Shown piece after piece: positions 1 through 5,019 of a DNA stretch of 5,019 nt (position 1 is its first letter; the number at the start of each line of letters is the position of its first letter). This DNA is from an uncultured Actinomycetes bacterium (GTDB lineage: Bacteria; Actinomycetota; Actinomycetes; S36-B12): assembly GCA_905181745.1 (NCBI GenBank), contig CAJIYV010000037.1:1-5019 (forward strand), written 5' to 3'. Position numbers and translations under genes: made by a program. A model generated the notes under the pieces. That model searched no databases. It saw only the letters and a list, made by a program, of their open reading frames with translations, and was not told the DNA's origin.

Positions 1-146
1 ATGAGCTGCCGGATTTCCTCAATAACGTCAAGTACTTGCGAACGATTCAGAATGCATGACGCCGACAAAGGCATGGCTTTCGCCTCTTCCACCAAGACGG
101 TGAGTTCATCGAGTCTTTCCTGAACGTCCACACTTGCTCCTGACAT
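1..146 (-). CDS. sepIVA: SepIVA/DivIVA-like septation protein, N-terminal fragment (cut by window edge)
   Basis: Only the first 48 codons are present; the gene continues past the left edge. The start is the ATG at 146, preceded by AAGGA six bases upstream. The visible product has a short variable lead (residues 1-10), then a segment LDELTVLVEEAKAMP (12-26), then SASC (28-31) and a charged, probably helical stretch VLDVIEEIRQL (38-48). From memory, mycobacterial SepIVA (Rv2927c) begins with a very similar pattern: LDEL, a hydrophobic/VEEA stretch, a P-hydrophobic-S/T-A-x-C turn, and then VLELIDDI. Those proteins are DivIVA-domain coiled-coil proteins at sites of cell-wall growth and septation, acting on the cytoplasmic face of the membrane. 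Position directly after coaD also fits actinobacterial gene order. Older annotations may call such genes hypothetical, 'ATPase' or ATP-synthase-b-like. The coiled-coil body is not visible, so the family call rests on the N-terminus and context. Confidence 0.72.
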   Translation of the reverse strand, partial: MSGASVDVQERLDELTVLVEEAKAMPLSASCILNRSQVLDVIEEIRQL

Positions 147-196
147 TTGAGGTCCTTACTGAAGTGTACTTCTCGAGCTCAATTATTGGGGTTAGC
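147..196 (-). other. Intergenic spacer between coaD and the SepIVA-like gene
   Basis: This 50-base gap is the only sizeable non-coding stretch in the window. It contains the ribosome binding site of the downstream gene and a short dyad, GAAGT-GT-ACTTC on the plus strand, at 161-172. I see no GC-rich hairpin followed by a T-run, so there is no intrinsic terminator for coaD, and no convincing -35/-10 pair. Read-through from coaD is therefore the simplest reading. A weak promoter or an operator cannot be excluded. Confidence 0.5.
153..157 (-). promoter_or_regulatory. Ribosome binding site of the SepIVA-like gene
   Basis: The minus strand reads AAGGA here, six bases before the ATG at 146. It is a good Shine-Dalgarno match and supports that ATG as the start of the partial leftmost gene. 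Confidence 0.75.
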
Positions 197-679
197 TCAC
201 ATTGTGCTGGATAATTTTCCGTGGAGGCGTTCCAACACGGCTTCGGGTACCAGCCCGCCGACATCGCCACCGTGAGTGGCAACGTCCTTGACCAGACTCG
301 AAGATAAATAGCTGTAGAGGGGATTTGTGGAGATAAAACAGGTCTCGACTTGGTTTAACCGATAATTCATCTGTGCCATTTGAAGTTCGTAATCAAAATC
401 ACTCACGGCCCGCAAGCCTTTAACAATGGCATTGACTTCATGGTCCTTGCAGTAGTCCACCAGCAGGCCGTAGAAGGAGTCCACGGTGACATTAGGTAAA
501 TGCGCGGTCGCTTCGATGAGCATCTCGATCCGCTCCTCAACCGTGAATAATGACTCTTTTATCTTATTGATCAGAACGGCCACGATCACTTGATCTGACA
601 TGAGAGATGCGCGCTCAAAAACGTCCAGGTGTCCCATGGTCACGGGGTCAAATGACCCCGGGCATACCGCAATGCGCAT
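197..679 (-). CDS. coaD: Phosphopantetheine adenylyltransferase (CoaD, PPAT)
   Basis: CoaD transfers AMP from ATP to 4'-phosphopantetheine, giving dephospho-CoA and pyrophosphate. This is the penultimate step of coenzyme A synthesis and takes place in the cytoplasm. With the ATG at 679 the product is 160 residues, the usual length. The nucleotidyltransferase signature is complete: PGSFDP at 7-12, the T-x-GH motif as TMGH at 14-17, the conserved lysine of the N-x-x-K loop at 41, KGLR at 87-90, the DFDYELQMAQMN block at 94-105, and YSYLSSS at 122-128, equivalent to the ISSS motif. An upstream in-frame TTG at 685 would add two residues, but it directly abuts the Shine-Dalgarno sequence GAGGA (686-690). 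The ATG has a six-base spacer and is preferred. The gene begins nine bases after the rsmD stop, a common bacterial pairing, and is probably co-transcribed and translationally coupled with it. The frame is intact and no key residue is missing. The function is very secure. Confidence 0.97.
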   Translation of the reverse strand: MRIAVCPGSFDPVTMGHLDVFERASLMSDQVIVAVLINKIKESLFTVEERIEMLIEATAHLPNVTVDSFYGLLVDYCKDHEVNAIVKGLRAVSDFDYELQMAQMNYRLNQVETCFISTNPLYSYLSSSLVKDVATHGGDVGGLVPEAVLERLHGKLSSTM

Positions 680-685
680 CTGCAA

Positions 686-690
686 TCCTC
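686..690 (-). promoter_or_regulatory. Ribosome binding site of coaD, overlapping the rsmD stop
   Basis: The minus strand reads GAGGA, six bases before the ATG at 679. Its first two bases are the last two of the rsmD TGA (691-689). Ribosomes ending rsmD thus terminate on the coaD initiation site. The position decides against the TTG at 685, which would have no spacer. Confidence 0.8.
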
Positions 691-1264
691 AACTAGTGGG
701 TGATGACTCAACCTGACCGTACCAAAGTTTAGAGTCTCCGTACGCACGCTCCCACACATATGCCAAAAAGTGGGGTGCAACTGTGCCAAATGGTGAAGGA
801 GAGCGGGTGTCCCGCTCACACACGAGCAGTGCCTCATCTAAGAGCACGCTGGCACTGATTTTCGCCAAAAACTGCCGCACTTCATCGTCAGAATGTGCAT
901 AAGGCGGGTCAAGAAAGACAATGTTTATCTGCGTTTTGGGAACCCACGAATACGCATCAGCCTTTACAGCCCGAACATCGAGGCCGCAATCGGCCACATT
1001 GCGCTCGATAGTTGCATGAGCTGAGGAATCATTCTCGACCAGGACCACCTCGGCAGCGCCACGACTCTTGGCCTCGAGCCCAATCGCACCCGAACCGGCG
1101 AATAAGTCGACAAAACTCACCTGTGACCATTGCAGATTCGATTGGGCAAGATGAGAATCAATGCTGGAAAATAATGCTTCCCGCATCCGATCAGAGCTTG
1201 GCCGCGTACCAATTTTGGGAACCTGAAGTTTTCGCCCGCGAGCTGACCCGGAGATGATTCGCAT
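689..1264 (-). CDS. rsmD: 16S rRNA (guanine(966)-N(2))-methyltransferase RsmD
   Basis: RsmD uses S-adenosylmethionine to methylate N2 of G966 in the small-subunit rRNA, near the P site of the ribosome. The 191-residue product has the family layout. The N-terminal RNA-binding signature is RIISGSARGRKL (2-13), followed by TRPSSDRMREALF (20-32). The Rossmann-fold cofactor site is DLFAGSGAIGLEA (53-65), with an acidic strand end VEND at 76-79. The catalytic DPPY motif is at 119-122, typical of exocyclic-amino methyltransferases. The ATG shares its A with the recG stop codon (TGATG), and the initiating Met falls right at the conserved RIISG start of the family, so this start is well supported. A modest GGAAA lies seven bases upstream. 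Translation is probably coupled to recG above and to coaD below. The C-terminal part (about 140-191) is less conserved, as usual for the family. No truncation or frameshift is seen. Confidence 0.96.
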   Translation of the reverse strand: MRIISGSARGRKLQVPKIGTRPSSDRMREALFSSIDSHLAQSNLQWSQVSFVDLFAGSGAIGLEAKSRGAAEVVLVENDSSAHATIERNVADCGLDVRAVKADAYSWVPKTQINIVFLDPPYAHSDDEVRQFLAKISASVLLDEALLVCERDTRSPSPFGTVAPHFLAYVWERAYGDSKLWYGQVESSPTS

Positions 1265-3423
1265 CAGGACTTTTCCAAGTACTCAGCACGCTGAATCTCA
1301 AAAATATCGATCGTCTCCATCACTTGGCCCCAAAGCTTGCTGGTAAATAACTCGTCAATTTCATGACGCACTTTATCAATGAAGTCCAGGTCCTCGATCA
1401 CCTTAAGTAACCGCAATGAACTCAATGCCCCAGATTGATCTTGCCCCAGCACATCGCCTTCGCCTCGAATCTCAAGGTCCTTCTGGGAAAGTGCGAACCC
1501 ATCACGCGAATCCCGTACGGCTTCGAGTCGATCAGTGGACGCAGCACTTTGCATACTTGCGTGAACCAGAATGCACACGCCCGGTTTAGACCCACGACCA
1601 ATCCGCCCCCGCAACTGATGCAATTGAGAAATACCAAACCTTTCGGCGTTGAGTACGATAATCATGGTTGCAGCAGGAATGTCTACACCTACTTCGATCA
1701 CGGTCGTCGCGATCAAAACATCAACTTTCGGCTCCGCGACGCCTTCGAACCGGCGCATGGCTTCGCGTTTGGCGTTCGAGTCCAAAGCCCCGTGCAGTTT
1801 TTCAAATGAAATTTGCGGATACCGTGCTGTCAACGAGTCATAAGTTTCTTCAACCGAAGCAAGTGGCTCACGACCTGATGATTTATCACTTTTTGGGTCC
1901 GTTTCCGACGGTGAGATACTCGGACACACCACAAAAACGCGATTTCCTGCAGCAACTTCTTCAGCCATGCGTTCCCACACCCGTTCTACAAGCCGGGGTT
2001 CACCGGAAGTGGGTACTAGAAAGGTCTGAATTTCTGCTCGCAAGGATGGGGACTCTACCAATGTCGAAACGTCCAGGTCACCAAAAACAGTCAGCGCCAC
2101 GGTCCTTGGGATCGGGGTCGCCGTCATTACCAACAGGTGTGGCCGCAATTCGTCTTTGCCTTTTGTCAACATTGTCGCTCGCTGCTCAACCCCAAACCGA
2201 TGTTGCTCATCGATCACAATCAGACCTAAGTCGAAGAACTGAACATTGTCCTCAAGGAGCGCATGAGTTCCGATAAGAACATCTACGTCTCCGCTTTGAG
2301 TATCTAGCAGGATTCTGCGACGATTTGGTACCGACATGGCACCGGTAAGGAGCTCAACGTGAATCGGCCGCGAGGTAACCCCCTTTAAGAACCTTCGCAA
2401 GGATTCACAGTGCTGAACTGCGAGCACCTCGGTGGGTGCGAGCAACGCAATTTGTCCACCAGATTCAATAACTGTGAGCATCGCTCGAATCGACACAATT
2501 GTTTTTCCGCTGCCCACATCTCCTTGCAGGAGCCTGGTCATGGGGACATCTTGTGCTAGGTCCGCAGCGATCTCCTCCCCCACCGCAATTTGACCCTGCG
2601 TTAAGTCAAATGGAAGTGAATTATCAAACTCGGGAGTCAGCGCGGAATCGCTCCCGCCTCGGGCGTGTGCGAGTGCGGACTTGGCGTTGCTCTTGCGCTG
2701 GCGCATCAGGGCTAAAAGGACAAATGCTTCTTCGTACTTTATCCGCTCAGTCGCTCTGCCAATTTCTTCATGATTCTTTGGCTGGTGGATCGCATGAAGT
2801 GATTCGAGTTTAGTCATGAAGCCGTGCTTGGCCACCAATTCCGTCGGAAGCGGGTCGGCCAACTGATTAGCTGAGGCGAGAACTACGTCAATGGCCGCTT
2901 GAATTTGCCATGAAGCAAGTGATTGGGAACTTGGATAGACCGGGATAATTTCCCCGGTGAATTCGGTGATTGCATCGATTTCCTCTGACACCCCGTTTCC
3001 AGTGTCGGTAAATAGCGCATACTGCGGATGGGCCAGCGTTCGTACTCCGCGAAATTCTGACACCGTCCCGGCAAACAAGCCGATTCGACCGACTTTTAAT
3101 TCCCGCTCGCGCCATTTTTGGTTAAAGAAAGTGAGCTCCATAGATTCGACACCGTCAGAGACACTCACAACCAAGATGAACCCGCGCTTTTGTTGCATGC
3201 GACGAGAGTCAACCCCTTTAATGGTGGCCAAAATAGTTACCGGAACGCCCACTTCGACTTTGTCGAAGGGTGTCAAATTGCCTCGGTCAAGGTACCTACG
3301 TGGGTAATGGTTGACAAGCCCACCGGCAGTGGTGATTCCAAATGCCTTTTCCACACTTGCCGCACTTTTCCCGCCGATTAACTCCTTCAGGGTAGTCGTC
3401 AGAAAATTTTTTCTAACGCTCAC
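1264..3423 (-). CDS. recG: ATP-dependent DNA helicase RecG
   Basis: RecG is a double-stranded-DNA translocase that regresses stalled replication forks and remodels R-loops, D-loops and Holliday junctions. Counted from the GTG at 3423 it has 719 residues. A wedge/OB-fold domain lies at about 61-139. Superfamily 2 helicase motifs follow: a Q-like LPFDLTQGQ at 270-278, Walker A GDVGSGKT at 301-308, DEQH at 405-408 (continuing HRFG), TATPIPRT at 434-441, TVIEVGVDIP at 574-583, and QLHQLRGRIGRG at 600-611. The RecG-specific translocation (TRG) region is at about 642-665 (DGFALSQKDL...GQDQSG). A hydrophilic stretch at 503-520, rich in S, D and K, sits between helicase motifs and looks like a variable loop. 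The frame is open up to a TTG at 3486, but that extension lies wholly inside the preceding gene. The GTG follows that gene's stop by one base, has GGAG nine bases upstream, and gives the usual N-terminus before LIGGKSAASVEKAFG. All catalytic motifs are intact. Confidence 0.96.
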   Translation of the reverse strand: MSVRKNFLTTTLKELIGGKSAASVEKAFGITTAGGLVNHYPRRYLDRGNLTPFDKVEVGVPVTILATIKGVDSRRMQQKRGFILVVSVSDGVESMELTFFNQKWRERELKVGRIGLFAGTVSEFRGVRTLAHPQYALFTDTGNGVSEEIDAITEFTGEIIPVYPSSQSLASWQIQAAIDVVLASANQLADPLPTELVAKHGFMTKLESLHAIHQPKNHEEIGRATERIKYEEAFVLLALMRQRKSNAKSALAHARGGSDSALTPEFDNSLPFDLTQGQIAVGEEIAADLAQDVPMTRLLQGDVGSGKTIVSIRAMLTVIESGGQIALLAPTEVLAVQHCESLRRFLKGVTSRPIHVELLTGAMSVPNRRRILLDTQSGDVDVLIGTHALLEDNVQFFDLGLIVIDEQHRFGVEQRATMLTKGKDELRPHLLVMTATPIPRTVALTVFGDLDVSTLVESPSLRAEIQTFLVPTSGEPRLVERVWERMAEEVAAGNRVFVVCPSISPSETDPKSDKSSGREPLASVEETYDSLTARYPQISFEKLHGALDSNAKREAMRRFEGVAEPKVDVLIATTVIEVGVDIPAATMIIVLNAERFGISQLHQLRGRIGRGSKPGVCILVHASMQSAASTDRLEAVRDSRDGFALSQKDLEIRGEGDVLGQDQSGALSSLRLLKVIEDLDFIDKVRHEIDELFTSKLWGQVMETIDIFEIQRAEYLEKS

Positions 3424-3424
3424 G

Positions 3425-5011
3425 CTATTCGACTCCGAAAATAAACGGCCATAGCGGCTGCTCTCCTGAAACGAATTCACACTCAATCAGTGGGTATCCG
3501 GTCTTAATCCAGGCAAGTAGTGATTCGATGTGGACATCGCTGACTTCGGCACCCGTGACTATCGTCAGTAACTCGGCACCCGGCGCCAACATGCGTCTGA
3601 GCACGCTTCTACTTGACGCTACAAGATCGCTATCAATGGCACTAATTTCTCCGTCAATGAGGCCCAGGTAGTCACCCGTCTTGCATGCACCAGCCATGGT
3701 GAGCACGTCTCGGGTTGCTTGGGTGATTGCTCCATAGTGTGTTGCTCCCGCAGCCCGCGTCATGGCAACCACATCCTGATCAAAGTCCAAAGCAGGATCA
3801 TGAATCGCGACTGCGGCTAGTGACTGCGTAATTGCACGACTAGGAATCACCGACACCCGATAGCCCATGTTCCGCAAGTAAGAAGCAGCAATATCAGCGA
3901 CTGGATGCGTATCTCGATCCGCCGGAAGGATCACGACCTCCTTGGCTTCATTTCCACTGATTGCGGAAATGATCTCAGCGGCAGATGGCTGCTGCCGTGC
4001 AGGCGTGGCAATGCATATCACGCCTAATGATTCCAATAATCGACGAATGCCTTCGCCGTGAGTGACCGCAAGCAAAATTCGAGACCGCCGTGTCTGGGCT
4101 TGTGCACGCTCTTGCGAAATTGAGTGGAGTTCTAGTTGAACAACGGAAACCTGCCTCACCACCCCTCGCTCCAAACCCGCATTAATGCAATCAGAAACTC
4201 GATTCAACGCAGAGTGGACGTGCACCTTCCACAAAGAATCGATTCCGGCGATCATCACGCTCGTACCCACGCCTTCCAGAGCCTCTTGTAATGGAGCCTT
4301 ATCAGCCGCTTCAAAGTCGAACATGACCTCGCATTCGACAGCAGTGCTATCGAATTCGTGCGGCACCGCCACCGGGGCAAACTCACCCAGTGGCTGCAGA
4401 GCGTGTTCGACTCGCCGTGGCGTCTCACCCGTCAGGACCGTAACCAGTGCGTCCAGAACCACGACCAGTCCCCGACCTCCAGCGTCAACTACCCCTGCGT
4501 CGCGTAAGACTGCCAACAATTCCGGGGTGTGCAGTAGCGAGGTATATGCCGCATCCGCCGCCGCGCTGGCCACCTTCGCCAAGTCTTCCCCCTGAGCTGT
4601 GACGCGCGAAGCTTCTTGGGCCGCTCGTGCGGCAACCGTAAGGATTGTTCCTTCCAAGGGAACCGCTACCGCTTGATATGCACCTCGAGCACCGTGGGAC
4701 AGCGCCTGAGCGAAATTTTCCGGACTCGTCGCGAGCTCTGACATGAGGTCGCGCAATAAAGCTGAGAAAATCACACCTGAATTTCCTCGGGCGCCCAAGA
4801 TCGCGGCCTTACCCACCCAGTGGGCCGCTTGGGCCAGATCATCGGCTGGCTCACTCAACGCCGTGCAGGCAGCCTCCACCGTGAGATACAAATTTGTGCC
4901 GGTGTCACCATCGGGGACCGGGAACACATTCAGAGCATCGATTTCAGCACGAGCCACCCGTAATGCACCCTGCGCTTGGATCAGCCACGAGTGCAATATG
5001 GGCAGGGTCAT
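3425..5011 (-). CDS. DAK2 domain-containing protein, FakA/YloV-like (probable fatty-acid kinase subunit)
   Basis: The 528-residue product has the three-part layout of the FakA/YloV family. The N-terminal DhaL/DAK2 kinase domain (about 1-200) carries NVFPVPDGDTGTN at 28-40, whose aspartates D34 and D36 should hold Mg-ATP, plus GARGNSG at 73-79, PLEGTILTV at 118-126 and DAGGRG at 176-181. A middle domain (about 220-300) has C227 and the H-V-H pair at 264-266. These match, as I recall, conserved zinc-linked Cys/His positions of staphylococcal FakA. A C-terminal DegV-like 'Dak phosphatase' domain (about 308-528) ends in QPLWPFIFGVE, a typical family terminus. In Firmicutes FakA phosphorylates fatty acids presented by the carrier FakB. 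No FakB/DegV gene is visible here, and the substrate of actinobacterial members is less certain, so I give no symbol. The ATG at 5011 is eight bases from the window edge, so its ribosome binding site is mostly outside. The frame stays open upstream, but the distance to the first motif is normal. Adjacency to recG is a conserved actinobacterial arrangement. Confidence 0.9.
   Translation of the reverse strand: MTLPILHSWLIQAQGALRVARAEIDALNVFPVPDGDTGTNLYLTVEAACTALSEPADDLAQAAHWVGKAAILGARGNSGVIFSALLRDLMSELATSPENFAQALSHGARGAYQAVAVPLEGTILTVAARAAQEASRVTAQGEDLAKVASAAADAAYTSLLHTPELLAVLRDAGVVDAGGRGLVVVLDALVTVLTGETPRRVEHALQPLGEFAPVAVPHEFDSTAVECEVMFDFEAADKAPLQEALEGVGTSVMIAGIDSLWKVHVHSALNRVSDCINAGLERGVVRQVSVVQLELHSISQERAQAQTRRSRILLAVTHGEGIRRLLESLGVICIATPARQQPSAAEIISAISGNEAKEVVILPADRDTHPVADIAASYLRNMGYRVSVIPSRAITQSLAAVAIHDPALDFDQDVVAMTRAAGATHYGAITQATRDVLTMAGACKTGDYLGLIDGEISAIDSDLVASSRSVLRRMLAPGAELLTIVTGAEVSDVHIESLLAWIKTGYPLIECEFVSGEQPLWPFIFGVE
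3433..3436 (-). promoter_or_regulatory. Ribosome binding site deciding the recG start
   Basis: The minus strand reads GGAG (in CGGAG), nine bases before the GTG at 3423. It lies in the last codons of the upstream DAK2 gene, whose TAG stop (3427-3425) is one base from the GTG. This supports the GTG start over the TTG (3486) or GTG (3480) further inside the neighbour. Confidence 0.7.
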
Positions 5012-5019
5012 TTCAGTGA

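Noticed and set aside
147..196. Promoter for the SepIVA-like gene (TTGAGC-like -35)
   Set aside because: A TTGAGC is present on the minus strand, but no matching -10 TANNNT hexamer lies at the right spacing, so a promoter call is not supported.
503..520. Possible oddity: methionine in the T-x-GH motif of CoaD (TMGH) as a loss of function
   Set aside because: The x position varies in the family (for example Asn or Leu), and the flanking T, G and H are kept, so this is normal. The residue lies near the start of the gene; the coordinates given here are only within coaD.
640..837. Minus-strand frame spanning the coaD/rsmD junction
   Set aside because: It overlaps both well-supported genes in another frame and its product shows no family features.
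1435..2276. Long plus-strand open frames opposite recG (1435-1809, 1649-1843, 1668-2276)
   Set aside because: They lie fully antisense to recG, whose helicase motifs fix the real frame. Their products have no recognisable motif and their composition looks like a reversed reading.
4185..4595. 136-codon plus-strand frame opposite the DAK2 gene
   Set aside because: The product is a low-complexity Ser/Thr/Ala/Pro-rich read antisense to a conserved kinase domain, with no ribosome binding evidence. It is a shadow frame.
5012..5019. TGA at 5015-5013 on the minus strand as the stop of an upstream gene
   Set aside because: Only eight bases precede the DAK2 start, too few to show that any gene ends there.

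Overview
This is a compact stretch of conserved chromosomal genes, all on the minus strand and read from right to left. The order in transcription is: a DAK2-domain (FakA/YloV-like) protein, recG, rsmD, coaD, and the first 48 codons of a SepIVA/DivIVA-like coiled-coil protein cut by the left edge. I see no RNA gene, mobile element, repeat array, CRISPR or prophage trace. The plus-strand open frames are shadows of these genes.

The organism is most likely an actinobacterium. The succession DAK2 protein - recG - rsmD - coaD - SepIVA-like is one I know from actinobacteria (for example Streptomyces; Mycobacterium has recognisable relatives of all five). The partial leftmost product strongly resembles the start of mycobacterial SepIVA. 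Base composition is about half G+C by eye, low for the phylum, so a moderate-GC lineage such as a small-genome freshwater or marine actinobacterium is plausible. The window alone cannot prove that.

The genes are tightly packed. The DAK2 gene and recG are separated by one base when recG is started at the GTG at 3423. recG and rsmD share one base (TGATG). The rsmD stop codon overlaps the Shine-Dalgarno sequence of coaD, whose ATG follows 9 bases after the stop. Only coaD and the SepIVA-like gene have a real gap, 50 bases. This argues for one transcript with translational coupling for the first four genes. The last gene could be on the same transcript or have its own promoter.

Functionally the set is mixed housekeeping: a probable fatty-acid (or related acyl) kinase subunit, a replication-fork rescue helicase, a 16S rRNA methyltransferase, the fourth enzyme of coenzyme A synthesis, and a cell-envelope growth factor. 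All recognisable catalytic motifs are intact. I found no undescribed system here. The useful corrections are two start codons (recG and coaD) and recognition of the truncated leftmost gene.
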